Assembly: GCF_900188025.1 (NCBI RefSeq)
Contig: NZ_FZNO01000002.1
Span: 186,001 to 250,000, forward strand
DNA: 64,000 nucleotides
Direction: 5' to 3'
DNA from: Blastococcus mobilis
GTDB lineage: Bacteria > Actinomycetota > Actinomycetes > Mycobacteriales > Geodermatophilaceae
Part shown: piece after piece, positions 43,589 to 52,117 of the stretch
Numbering within the stretch: the first letter of the stretch is position 1
Layout: each line of letters begins with the position of its first letter
Notes under the pieces: generated by a model
What the model saw: the letters and a program-made list of their open reading frames with translations, nothing else
Databases searched by the model: none
Told to the model about the DNA's origin: nothing
Made by a program: the position numbers and the translations under genes

Positions 43589-45001
43589 TCACTCGCTGAC
43601 GGGGGCGGAACCAGCGGGCTGGTCCAGGACCCACCAGGTGCGGACGTTCACGAACTCGCGGATCCCCGCCGCGGCCAGCTCGCGGCCGTAGCCGCTGGCC
43701 CGCGTGCCGCCGAAGGGCATCCGCGCGTCGGAGGCGACCAGCGCGTTGACGAAGGCCGCACCGGAGCGAATCCGGCGGGCGACGGCGATGCCACGCTCGG
43801 GGTCCGTCGTCCACACGCTGGCGCCGAGGCCGAAGCGGGTGTCGTTGGCGATGCGCACCGCGTCGTCCTCGTCCTGGGCGACGATGACCGCGGCGACCGG
43901 GCCGAAGACCTCCTCGTCGTACGCGGGCACCCCGGGGACGACGTCGCCGAGCACGGTGGGGGCGTAGAAGCACCCCGGGCCGGGCAGCGGCCGGCCGCCG
44001 GCGAGCAGCCGCGCACCGGCCGCGACGGAGGCCTCCACCTGACGGTGCACGCCGTCGCGCAGGTCGGCGCGAGCCATCGGCCCGACGTGCGTGCCGGGCG
44101 CCTCGGGGTCGCCGACGACGAGGGCCTCGACCTCGGCCACGAGCAGCCGGGTGAACTCCTCGGCCACCGACGCGTCGACGATCAGCCGCTTCGGCGAGAT
44201 GCAGCTCTGCCCGGCGTTCATCAGCCGCCCGCGCGCCGCCAGCGCCGCCACCCGCGGCAGGTCGGCGTCGGCGAGCACGACGAACGCGTCGGAGCCGCCC
44301 AGCTCGAGCACCGACTTCTTGATCGCGTCCCCGGCGGCGACGCCGACCGCCCGGCCGGCCCGCTCACTGCCGGTGATGGTGACCGCGCCGACCCGCGGGT
44401 CGCCGATCAGCCGCCGGGTGACGGTGGGGACGTCGGCCTCCGCGACGACGAGCGCGCCGAACAGGCCATCCGGCGCCCCCGCCGCGGTGACGACCCGCTG
44501 GACCGCCAGCGCGCAGCCGGTCGTGTTCGGCGAGTGCTTGAGCAGCGCGCCGTTGCCGGCCATCAGCGCCGGAGCGGCGAAGCGCAGCACCTGCCACAGC
44601 GGGAAGTTCCACGGCATGACGGCGAGCACGACGCCGACCGGCTCGTAGGAGATCCAGCTGCGGTCGGCGGAGGTCACCACCGACTCGTCGGCGAGGAACG
44701 CGGCGGCGTTGTCGGCGTAGAAGTCGCAGGTGGTCGCGCACTTCTCCACCTCGGCCCGCGCCTCGACGAGCGGCTTGCCCATCTCCCGGGTCATCAGCAG
44801 GGCCAGGTCGTCGATCTCGTCCCGGAGGATCGCGGCCACCCGGCGGAGCACGACGGCGCGCTCCCCGATCGGCCGTGCTGCCCACTCCTGCTGCGCCTCG
44901 GCGGCGCGGTCCAGTGCGGCATCGACGTCGGCGTCGGTGAACGTGGCGTACTCGGCCAGCGGCTCGCCGGTCGCGGGGTTGGAGGTGACGAGGGCGCTCA
45001 T
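43589..45001 (-). CDS. NAD(P)-dependent aldehyde dehydrogenase (succinate-semialdehyde type)
   Basis: 470 residues. MPWNFPLWQVLRFAAPALMA and ITGSERAGRAVGVAAGDAIK form the cofactor fold; the general base is Glu in SVLELGGSDAFVV and the nucleophile Cys in NAGQSCISPKRL. It oxidises a small aldehyde such as succinate semialdehyde or glycolaldehyde. ATG 45001 overlaps the cupin stop by 4 bases and the dehydrogenase follows 17 bp later. Confidence 0.9.
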   Translation of the reverse strand: MSALVTSNPATGEPLAEYATFTDADVDAALDRAAEAQQEWAARPIGERAVVLRRVAAILRDEIDDLALLMTREMGKPLVEARAEVEKCATTCDFYADNAAAFLADESVVTSADRSWISYEPVGVVLAVMPWNFPLWQVLRFAAPALMAGNGALLKHSPNTTGCALAVQRVVTAAGAPDGLFGALVVAEADVPTVTRRLIGDPRVGAVTITGSERAGRAVGVAAGDAIKKSVLELGGSDAFVVLADADLPRVAALAARGRLMNAGQSCISPKRLIVDASVAEEFTRLLVAEVEALVVGDPEAPGTHVGPMARADLRDGVHRQVEASVAAGARLLAGGRPLPGPGCFYAPTVLGDVVPGVPAYDEEVFGPVAAVIVAQDEDDAVRIANDTRFGLGASVWTTDPERGIAVARRIRSGAAFVNALVASDARMPFGGTRASGYGRELAAAGIREFVNVRTWWVLDQPAGSAPVSE

Positions 45002-45453
45002 GCCGGCTCCCCTGAGGACGGCACGGCGGGAACAGCGCCACGGTCGGCCTCGGACAGGTGCTCGAAGGTCTCCCCCGTCGCCGTGATGGTGCGCGTGACG
45101 TTCCGTCCGCCGTAGACCCAGTAGATGGTCATGGAGCCCTCGCCGCGGTTCCGGAAGCAGTGCGGAACGCCGGCCGGCACCCAGGTCGCCTGACCGGCGA
45201 CGAGGTCGAACTCCTCGTTCCCGATGACCGCGGTGGCCTCGCCCTCGTAGACGAGCACCGATTCCTCGACGTTGTGCGAGTGCAGCGGGATGCCGGTGCC
45301 GGGCGAGAAGACCGTCATGCCGGTGGTGACCTCGTTCCCCTCGCAGTTCCACTTCCCGACGAACGGGATCGTGACGACGCCGTTGCCGCGATCGAAGCGC
45401 TCGATCTCCTCCGGGCGCAGGACCATCGACGGCGGGACCGGCTGGGAACTCAT
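44998..45453 (-). CDS. Cupin-domain protein
   Basis: 151 residues with a single cupin barrel: GIPLHSHNVEESVLVYEGEA (His-His-Glu metal ligands) and GQATWVPAGVPHCFRN (last His). It may be an isomerase, decarboxylase or dioxygenase; the small cupin fold does not tell. It overlaps genes on both sides by ATGA. Confidence 0.85.
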   Translation of the reverse strand: MSSQPVPPSMVLRPEEIERFDRGNGVVTIPFVGKWNCEGNEVTTGMTVFSPGTGIPLHSHNVEESVLVYEGEATAVIGNEEFDLVAGQATWVPAGVPHCFRNRGEGSMTIYWVYGGRNVTRTITATGETFEHLSEADRGAVPAVPSSGEPA

Positions 45454-45767
45454 GCGGACTCCTCGGAGGCGTGGGTGGTGAGCAGCTCGCCAGCGGTGTT
45501 GACCTGGGAGCCGGGGACGAGCACCCGCTCGGCGATCTCGCGCCACCGGGCGAAGTGCGGGGACGCCTTGTGCGCGGCGAAGGCCTCGGCGTCGGTGTAC
45601 AGCTCGTACAGGAAGAAGCGGTTCGAATCGGTCGCGACCGCGGAGACGTCGAAGCGCAGGCACCCCGGCTCGTCCCGGACGGACGCTTCCGCATTGGCGG
45701 CGATACCGGCGACGAACTCCTCCCGCCGGCCGGGGTGCACCTCGACCTGGACCACCAGGCTGAACAT
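45450..45767 (-). CDS. Antibiotic biosynthesis monooxygenase (ABM) domain protein
   Basis: 105 residues, dimeric ferredoxin-like fold: FSLVVQVEVHPGRREEFVAG, then EPGCLRFDVSAVATDSNRFF and YELYTDAEAFAAHKASPHFA. Small ABM proteins act in quinone or sugar-acid metabolism (LsrG type), often as isomerases. First gene of a four-gene minus-strand operon. Confidence 0.85.
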   Translation of the reverse strand: MFSLVVQVEVHPGRREEFVAGIAANAEASVRDEPGCLRFDVSAVATDSNRFFLYELYTDAEAFAAHKASPHFARWREIAERVLVPGSQVNTAGELLTTHASEESA

Positions 45768-45793
45768 TCGCCGTCCTCCGCTTCTCGTCGATC

Positions 45794-45829
45794 GCTGTAT
45801 GCCTTACTGTATACAGCACTGAGTACAGC
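45794..45829. promoter_or_regulatory. Nested dyad operator between ABM and Ldh2 genes
   Basis: CTGTATACAG (45807-45816) is a perfect palindrome. GCTGTA (45794-45799) and TACAGC (45824-45829) form an outer dyad about the same centre (45811.5). The TGTA/TACA core is typical of FCD-GntR sites, and a GntR gene lies in the right-hand operon. It separates divergent starts at 45767 and 45848. Confidence 0.7.
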
Positions 45830-45847
45830 AGAGCGCAAGGGGCAGCC

Positions 45848-46909
45848 ATGACGGAAGCACGGATCGCGCCGGACACCCTCCGGGAATTCGGGACGCGCGT
45901 CCTCGTCTCCCTGGGCATCCCCGAAGATGACGGCGCCCTGGTCGCGGACAGCCTCGTCCAGGCCGACCTGTGGGGCCACCAGTCGCACGGGTTCCTGCGG
46001 CTGCCCTGGTACGCCGCCCGCCTGCGTTCCGGCGCGATGCGGGCGGTCACCGATCCGGCGGTCCTGTCCGACACCGGTCCCCTGGTGCTGCTCGACGGCC
46101 GTGACGGCGTCGGGCAGGTGCTCACCGAGCGCGCCCGCCTGTTGGCGGTCGAGCGGGCGCGGACCCACGGCGTCGGCGTCGTGGGCGTGCGCAACTCCAA
46201 TCACTTCGGCACGGCCATGTACTTCACCCGCCGGGCGGCCCGCGACGGGTGCGTCGCCGTCCTCACCACCAACGCCAGTCCGGCCATGGCCCCCTGGGGC
46301 GGCCGGGAGAAGCGGCTGGGCACCAACCCGTGGTCGATCTCCGCGCCCGGCCCCGACGGCCGGGTCGTCACCGTCGACATCGCCAACACCGCGGTGGCGC
46401 GGGGCAAGATCTATCTCGCCAAGAACCGCGGCGAGCCGATCCCGGAGACGTGGGCGCTCACGGCGGACGGCGCACCGACGACGGACCCGGCGGAAGGAGT
46501 GCTCGGCGTGATCCTGCCGATGGCCGGCCACAAGGGCTACGCCATCACGTTCCTGATGGACGTGCTCTCCGGCGCCCTGACCGGCAGCTCCGTGGGCACC
46601 GGGGTCGGCGGCCCCTACGAGGCCGACCGGCCCAGCGGCTGCGGTCACCTCTTCCTCGCCCTCGACCCCGACGCCTTCGGTGACCGCGCCGGGTACGAGG
46701 CGCGGGTGCGCCAGCTGATCGACGAGGTCAAGACCGTCCCCCTCGCCCGGGGCTTCGACGAGGTCTTCTACCCCGGTGAGGTGGAGGACCGGGCCGAGGC
46801 GGCGAACCGCGCCGCCGGCGGCGTCGTCCTGGCCGAGCAGTCGCTGGCCGACCTCCGCGCCCTGGGTGCCGAGGCCGGCGTGCCGTTCCCTGCGGAGGGT
46901 GCTCGATGA
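45848..46909 (+). CDS. Malate/L-lactate dehydrogenase family (Ldh2) oxidoreductase
   Basis: 353 residues. DLWGHQSHGFLRLPWYAARL, VRNSNHFGTAMYFTRRAARD, LTTNASPAMAPWGG and MAGHKGYAITFLMDVLSGAL mark the Ldh2/YlbC family (malate, ureidoglycolate, sulfolactate, 2,3-diketogulonate reductases), with the catalytic His in NSNHFG. NAD(P)-dependent interconversion of a 2-hydroxy and a 2-keto acid. ATG 45848. It is coupled to the GntR gene by ATGA. Confidence 0.88.
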   Translation: MTEARIAPDTLREFGTRVLVSLGIPEDDGALVADSLVQADLWGHQSHGFLRLPWYAARLRSGAMRAVTDPAVLSDTGPLVLLDGRDGVGQVLTERARLLAVERARTHGVGVVGVRNSNHFGTAMYFTRRAARDGCVAVLTTNASPAMAPWGGREKRLGTNPWSISAPGPDGRVVTVDIANTAVARGKIYLAKNRGEPIPETWALTADGAPTTDPAEGVLGVILPMAGHKGYAITFLMDVLSGALTGSSVGTGVGGPYEADRPSGCGHLFLALDPDAFGDRAGYEARVRQLIDEVKTVPLARGFDEVFYPGEVEDRAEAANRAAGGVVLAEQSLADLRALGAEAGVPFPAEGAR

Positions 46910-47616
46910 CCACCGCCGAAGGGGCCGTACCCGACGTCAGCAAGGCCGACCTGGTCCACCGGCAGATCAAGGAGGAGATCGAGCTCGGTGAGCTGGCGCC
47001 CGGCACACCGCTGTCGGAGCTCGCGCTGGTCGAGCGCACCGGCGCGTCCCGCACGCCGGTCCGGGAGGCGCTGCGCCGGCTGGCGGCCGAGGGTCTGGTC
47101 GACCTGGTGCCACGGCAGGGAGCCCGGGTGTCGCGGGTGTCCCTGCGGAGCGTGCGCGACCTGTTCGACTTCCGGTCGCTGCTCGAGCCGGCCGCGATGC
47201 GCCAGGCGACCGAGGCCGCGGCCGCCGATCCGGAGCTGCGCCGCGCGTTCGCCTCGATGCGGACCGAGTTCACCCGCGTCGTGCGCCGGGCGCCCTCGCA
47301 GGCCCGCTCCCGGGCGTTCTACGAGCTGGCCGACCGGTTCGACTGGGCCATCATCGGTGCGACCCGCAACGAGCACCTCCGGCGGACCATCGCCGAGCTG
47401 CGGCCGCACACCGCCCGGCTGCGCAACCTCTCCCACGTCGACCCCCGGCGCGTGGAGGTCTCGGTCAGCGAGCACCTGCGCATGTGCGACGCGCTGCTGG
47501 CCGGGGATCCCGACGAGGCGGCGGCCGCGATCACCGAGCACCTCGCGGAGAGCCTGCGGACGATCTTCCGCAACCTCGCCTCCGGGCCCGGAGACGGCCT
47601 CGACCTCCTCGACTGA
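46906..47616 (+). CDS. GntR-family regulator, FCD subfamily (second)
   Basis: 236 residues: winged helix VHRQIKEEIELGELAPGTPL and ERTGASRTPVREALRRLAAE, then an FCD domain with DLFDFRSLLEPAAMRQATEA and SEHLRMCDALLAGDPDEAA. It probably binds the nested dyad at 45794-45829 and controls both divergent operons. The end is 4 bp from the convergent usp gene. Confidence 0.88.
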   Translation: MTTAEGAVPDVSKADLVHRQIKEEIELGELAPGTPLSELALVERTGASRTPVREALRRLAAEGLVDLVPRQGARVSRVSLRSVRDLFDFRSLLEPAAMRQATEAAAADPELRRAFASMRTEFTRVVRRAPSQARSRAFYELADRFDWAIIGATRNEHLRRTIAELRPHTARLRNLSHVDPRRVEVSVSEHLRMCDALLAGDPDEAAAAITEHLAESLRTIFRNLASGPGDGLDLLD

Positions 47617-47620
47617 TGCG

Positions 47621-48016
47621 TCAGTAGGAGGCCTTCACCGCCAGCACCGGGCAGTGCGCGTCGAGCAGGATCCGCTGCGCCTGGCTGCCAGTGATGAGCT
47701 TGCCGGTGGCGCTGCGACGGCGCAGTCCGATGACGATCATGCTCGCCTTGATCCGGTCAGCGGTCCGGACGAGCTCCTCGGAGGCCTCGTGCCCGCCCAC
47801 CTGCTGGTCGATCTCGAACACGACACCGGACTCCTCCAGCCGGGTCCGCACCGCCTCGAGGGCGTCCTCCGAGGCGAACCGGTTGTCCACCAGCGAGTCG
47901 CCGCGGGAGGTGTTGACGACGTGCAGCGGCTCCTCGCGGAGACCGGCCTCGCGGATGCCGGCGGCCAGCGCGGCCTCGCCCTCGGGGGTGGGGACGTAGC
48001 CCACGACGATGGTCAT
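47621..48016 (-). CDS. Universal stress protein (UspA family)
   Basis: 131 residues: TIVVGYVPTPEGEAALAAGI and SMIVIGLRRRSATGKLITGS then DAHCPVLAV. The ATP motif G-2X-G-9X-G(S/T) has Arg in place of the second Gly (GLRR), so nucleotide binding may differ. ATG 48016 was chosen over an upstream start at 48046 because homology begins there. Confidence 0.85.
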   Translation of the reverse strand: MTIVVGYVPTPEGEAALAAGIREAGLREEPLHVVNTSRGDSLVDNRFASEDALEAVRTRLEESGVVFEIDQQVGGHEASEELVRTADRIKASMIVIGLRRRSATGKLITGSQAQRILLDAHCPVLAVKASY

Positions 48017-48122
48017 GCGGGCAGCTTCTCCGACCCTGCCCAGCACGTCAGCATTACGGCCCTAACGGACGTTTCGGTCGTTGCGTGCACGGCGGCCGCC
48101 CGGACGCCGCCGGAACGGCTCC

Positions 48123-48818
48123 TCAGCCGGGACGCCGCTGACCGCGGATCGTGAAGCGGCGCTCCGGCCGCCCGGCGGTGCCGTACCTCTGGCGGACGTC
48201 GGCCTCCTGCTGCGTGACCATCTGCTCCAGGTAGCGCCGGGCGCTGACCCGCGCCAGGCCGGTGCGCTCGCTGCACTCGGTGGCCGACAGTCCGTCGGAC
48301 CCGGCGGCCGCAAGGGCCCCGCGCACCAGCTGCAGCGTCTCCGGAGCGATCCCCTTGGGGGTCGGTGCGGGCGCCGCGACGGTCCCGCGGGAGAACCCGA
48401 ACACCCGGTCGACGTCGATCTGGCCGGCCTCGCCGAGCTCACCGAGGTTCTCGCGGAGCGCGGCGTAGTCCCGCAGCCGGGTCTCGAACGTCTGCCGGTC
48501 GAACGGCTTGACCAGGTAGTGCAGGACACCGCCGTGCAGCGCGCTGCGGATGCTGTCGACGTCCCGGGCAGCGCTGATGACGATGACGTCGACCTCCGAG
48601 CCGGACGCGCGCAGGCGCCGCAGGATCTCCAGCCCGGTCATGTCGGGCAGGTAGACGTCGAGCAGCACGAGGTCCGGACGCAACCGCTCGATCTCCTCCA
48701 GGGCCTGTGCACCGGTGGACGCGGTGCCCACGACGTCGAAGCCGTCGAGGGCCCGCACGAACCCGGCGTGCACCTTGGCGACCATGAAGTCGTCGTCGAC
48801 GATGAGGACGCCGATCAT
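48123..48818 (-). CDS. Response regulator of the CitB/DcuR type
   Basis: 231 residues. Receiver domain: VLIVDDDFMVAKVHAGFVRA, phospho-acceptor Asp in DLVLLDVYLPDMTGLEI, and Lys in LHYLVKPFDRQTFETRL. The C-terminal helix-turn-helix near 160-215 (LSATECSERTGLARVSARRY) is typical of citrate/C4-dicarboxylate regulators. ATG 48818 overlaps the kinase gene. It probably activates the tctCBA genes across the divergent gap. Confidence 0.9.
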   Translation of the reverse strand: MIGVLIVDDDFMVAKVHAGFVRALDGFDVVGTASTGAQALEEIERLRPDLVLLDVYLPDMTGLEILRRLRASGSEVDVIVISAARDVDSIRSALHGGVLHYLVKPFDRQTFETRLRDYAALRENLGELGEAGQIDVDRVFGFSRGTVAAPAPTPKGIAPETLQLVRGALAAAGSDGLSATECSERTGLARVSARRYLEQMVTQQEADVRQRYGTAGRPERRFTIRGQRRPG

Positions 48819-50419
48819 GCGTCCACCAGGGCGCCGTCGACCGTCCTGGAGTCGGCCGGGAGACGGGCGGTGAAGGTGGAGCCGCCCACCGAGGTGGCCG
48901 TCACGTCCCCACCCCGGCGGGTGCACACCAGGTGCACCAGCGACAGCCCGATGCCCCGCTCCCCCGATCCGGGACCGTCCTTGGTCGAGACCCCCCGCCG
49001 GAAGATCTCGCGCTCCATGCCGGGCGGAACGCCCGGGCCGGAGTCCCGGACGACGACGTCGACCTCGCCGTCGACCAGGCCGAGTCCGACCTCGACCCAG
49101 CGCTCGGGAGCCGTGCCGGCCGCGTCCATGGCGTTGTCCACCAGGTTGCCGACGACGGTGGCGACGTCGGCGCTGAGCCCGTCGCTCAGGACCGGCAGGG
49201 CGGAGTCGGGGGCGATCCGCAGGTCGACGCCCAGCTCGGCCGCCTGGCTGGCCTTGGCGATCAGCAGGGCGGCGATGGCGGGGTCGCGCACCGCCCCGGT
49301 CACGGTCCCGCTGAACTCCGACCGGCTGGAGCTCACCCGGTGCACGAAGCGCACGGCCTCCTCCCCCTCCCCCAGCTCGATGAGGCCCGCGATCGTGTGC
49401 AGCCGGTTGTCGAACTCGTGCGCCTGGGCCCGCAGGGTGTCGGTGACGTGCCGGGTGAGGTCCAGCTCGCGGCGCAGCTCCAGGAGCTCGGTGCGGTCGC
49501 GCAGTGTCGTGACCGACCCGATCCGCCTGCCGCGGCTGGAGATGGGCAGCCGGTTGAGCACCAGCACGCGCCCGGCGCTCGCCACCGGCCGGTCGCGCTC
49601 GACCTCCGCCGAGAGCAGTGCGTCGAGCAGCTCGTCCCCCACCCCGAGATCGGCCAGGGTCCGGCCGAGGGCGTCCCCCGGGATGCGCAGCAGCCGGATC
49701 GCCTCGTCGTTGACCAGGGTCACCCGGCCCCGCAGGTCCAGCCCCACCACACCTTCACGGATGCCGTGCAGCATCGCGTCCCGGTGCTCCACCAGGCCGG
49801 CGATCTCGGGGGGTTCCAGCCCGAGGGTCTGCCGCTTCACCCGCCGGGCCACCAGCAGCGAGCCGCCGATGCCGATGGCGCTGGCCAGCCCGAGGTAGGT
49901 GAGCAGATTGGGCAAGGCTGCGGCGAGCCCGTCGAGGACGCCCGGAAAGGACCGCCGCACCGCCACGAGGCCGACCAGGGCGTTGCCGCGGGGGGCGTAG
50001 ACCGGAGCCATCGCGATCGCGGCGCGACGGCCGTGGGACTCCACGTCGCCGACCCAGGACCGCCCCGTCAGCACGTCGGAGTTCCCGAGGTCGAGTCGCT
50101 CCCCCATCTGGGCCGGGTCCGCGGTCGCGACGACCGTCCGGTCGGGGCGGGCCACCACCACCGACTCCGAGAACGACGCGCTGCGCAGGTTCTCGGCGGC
50201 CACCCGGACGTACTCCACCTCGTCCTCCGCCAGCGCCTCCCGGGTCGCCCGGGCGTTGGCCAGCGTCTCGGCCACCGCGAGAGCCCGCCGGCCCTCCTCC
50301 TCCTCCGCCCGCTCGGTCGACTGCGCGACCGTCACGGCGGCCACGCCGACGAGGACCACGCAGATGATGACCACCTGGAGGGCCAGCAGCTGGCCGGCCA
50401 GCGACAGCCGCCTGCTCAC
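48815..50419 (-). CDS. CitA/DcuS-type sensor histidine kinase
   Basis: 534 residues from GTG 50419, preceded by CAGGAG. Membrane helix 1 (RLSLAGQLLALQVVIICVVL), an extracytoplasmic PAS-like (CACHE) domain, helix 2 (NLLTYLGLASAIGIGGSLLV), a cytoplasmic PAS (HGIREGVVGLDLRGRVTLVN), H-box AHEFDNRLHTIAGLIELG, and ATPase boxes NLVDNAMDAAG and GIGLSLVHLV. This family senses citrate or dicarboxylates outside the cell. It is divergent from tctC. Confidence 0.9.
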   Translation of the reverse strand: MSRRLSLAGQLLALQVVIICVVLVGVAAVTVAQSTERAEEEEGRRALAVAETLANARATREALAEDEVEYVRVAAENLRSASFSESVVVARPDRTVVATADPAQMGERLDLGNSDVLTGRSWVGDVESHGRRAAIAMAPVYAPRGNALVGLVAVRRSFPGVLDGLAAALPNLLTYLGLASAIGIGGSLLVARRVKRQTLGLEPPEIAGLVEHRDAMLHGIREGVVGLDLRGRVTLVNDEAIRLLRIPGDALGRTLADLGVGDELLDALLSAEVERDRPVASAGRVLVLNRLPISSRGRRIGSVTTLRDRTELLELRRELDLTRHVTDTLRAQAHEFDNRLHTIAGLIELGEGEEAVRFVHRVSSSRSEFSGTVTGAVRDPAIAALLIAKASQAAELGVDLRIAPDSALPVLSDGLSADVATVVGNLVDNAMDAAGTAPERWVEVGLGLVDGEVDVVVRDSGPGVPPGMEREIFRRGVSTKDGPGSGERGIGLSLVHLVCTRRGGDVTATSVGGSTFTARLPADSRTVDGALVDA

Positions 50420-50603
50420 GGTCACTCCTGACGGGGGCTCGGGATCGGTATCCGGCGTCCAGCTGACCACGGCCGTCGGCGGGACCGGACCGTGGACACA
50501 ACGACCACAAAGCTCATTGCGCACTCAAGGGTGACACGGCCCCCCGCGGTGTCCATCGTTCCTTCAACCGGCGGGAACCCGCCGGACACACAGGAGGAAC
50601 CAG

Positions 50604-51608
50604 ATGCGCACTGCTTCCCTGCGGAGGCTCACCGTCGGCGCCGTCGCCGCCGGACTCGTGCTCACCGGCTGCGGTACGACGGCCGAGGGCGGCTCGGCAG
50701 CAGGCGGCGGCGAGGAGGGCGCGATCAGCGGGCTGCGGCTCATGGTCCCCAACTCCCCCGGCAGCGGGTACGACACCACCGGCCGGGCCGTCGCCCAGGT
50801 GCTGGAGGACGAGGAGCTCGCCTCGGGCATCGAGGTGTTCAACCTCGAGGGTGCCGGCGGCACCGTCGGCCTCCAGCGCCTCGTCAACGAGGAGGGGAAC
50901 GCCGAGATGCTCATGCAGATGGGCCTCGGCGTCGTCGGCGCCCAGTTCAGCAACCAGTCCGAGGCCACCCTCGACGAGACCACGCCGATCGCCAAGCTCA
51001 TCGAGGAGGCCGAGGCGATCGTCGTCCCCGGCGACTCCCCGTTCCAGTCGATCGACGACCTCGTCCAGGCGTGGAAGGCCGACCCCGGCAACACCCCGGT
51101 CGGCGGCGCGTCCAACCCGGGCGGCCCGGATCACCTGACCCCGATGCTCCTGGCCCAGGAGGTCGGCGTGGACCCGGCGACCGTCAACTACGTGGCCTAC
51201 GACGGCGGCGGCGAGCTGCTGGCCGGCATCCTCGGTGGCGACGTGGCGTTCGCGGCGACCGGCGTGGGCGAGGTGGAGGAGTCGGCCGCCGCCGGTGACG
51301 TCCGCATCCTCGCGGTGACCACCGACGAGCCCGTGGAGGGGGTGGACGCGCCGACGCTGGCCGACGAGGGCGTGGACCTGGTCTTCAGCAACTGGCGCGG
51401 CATCGTGGCCCCTCCCGGCATCTCCGAGGAGGAGACGCAGCGCTTCGTCGACGCGATCACCGAGATGCACGACAGCGAGGCCTGGCAGCAGGTCCTCCAG
51501 GACCAGGGCTGGACCGACGCCTTCGTCACCGGTGACGAGTTCTCCCAGTTCCTGGCCGACGAGAGCGACCGCGTCCAGTCCGTCATGAGCGAGCTGGGGC
51601 TGGCGTGA
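50604..51608 (+). CDS. tctC: Tripartite tricarboxylate transporter substrate-binding protein
   Basis: 334 residues. Lipoprotein signal with lipobox LTGC (Cys23), then the TctC fold: LRLMVPNSPGSGYDTTGRAV, GNTPVGGASNPGGPDHLTPM and YVAYDGGGELLAGILGGDVA. It binds a carboxylic acid outside the membrane. ATG 50604 follows CAGGAGGAACCAG. First gene of tctCBA. Confidence 0.93.
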   Translation: MRTASLRRLTVGAVAAGLVLTGCGTTAEGGSAAGGGEEGAISGLRLMVPNSPGSGYDTTGRAVAQVLEDEELASGIEVFNLEGAGGTVGLQRLVNEEGNAEMLMQMGLGVVGAQFSNQSEATLDETTPIAKLIEEAEAIVVPGDSPFQSIDDLVQAWKADPGNTPVGGASNPGGPDHLTPMLLAQEVGVDPATVNYVAYDGGGELLAGILGGDVAFAATGVGEVEESAAAGDVRILAVTTDEPVEGVDAPTLADEGVDLVFSNWRGIVAPPGISEEETQRFVDAITEMHDSEAWQQVLQDQGWTDAFVTGDEFSQFLADESDRVQSVMSELGLA

Positions 51609-52117
51609 GCTCGGCCGCCCCCGGCAGCACCGAGGAGCAGGGCCGCTCCGAGCTCGGCGTGGCCCTGTTCCTCGGGGCGCTCGGTGTCCTCGTCATCGTG
51701 CAGGCGCTGCTCCTGCCCGAGAGCCGGATCGCACGCGGTCCGGTCGGGCCTGCCGCTGTCCCCGTGGTGGTCGGCTCGCTGCTCGTCGTCGTCGCGGGAT
51801 TCCTCGCCGTCGACGTGTGGCGCGGGGGCCGTGGTGAGCCGGAGGGCGGCGAGGACATCGAGCTGACCGGCCGCAGCGACTGGCGCACGATCGCGATGCT
51901 GGCGGCGGCGTTCATCGCCAACGCCCTGCTGATCGAGCCGCTCGGGTGGCCCGTCTCCGGCGCCATCCTCTTCTGGGGGTCGGCCTTCGCGCTGGGCAGC
52001 CGGCACTACGTCCGGGATGCCGCCATCGCCGTCGTCCTGTCCGTCGGCTCCTGGTACCTGTTCGTCCTCGGCCTCGGCATCAGCCTGCCCGTGGGCATCC
52101 TGAGGGGGATCCTCTGA
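51605..52117 (+). CDS. tctB: Tripartite tricarboxylate transporter, small membrane subunit
   Basis: 170 residues, four membrane helices ([40 protein letters not shown]; a pair near 98-135; a final helix near 140-160). GTG 51605 overlaps tctC by GTGA and its stop overlaps tctA as TGATG. Confidence 0.88.
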   Translation: MSSAAPGSTEEQGRSELGVALFLGALGVLVIVQALLLPESRIARGPVGPAAVPVVVGSLLVVVAGFLAVDVWRGGRGEPEGGEDIELTGRSDWRTIAMLAAAFIANALLIEPLGWPVSGAILFWGSAFALGSRHYVRDAAIAVVLSVGSWYLFVLGLGISLPVGILRGIL

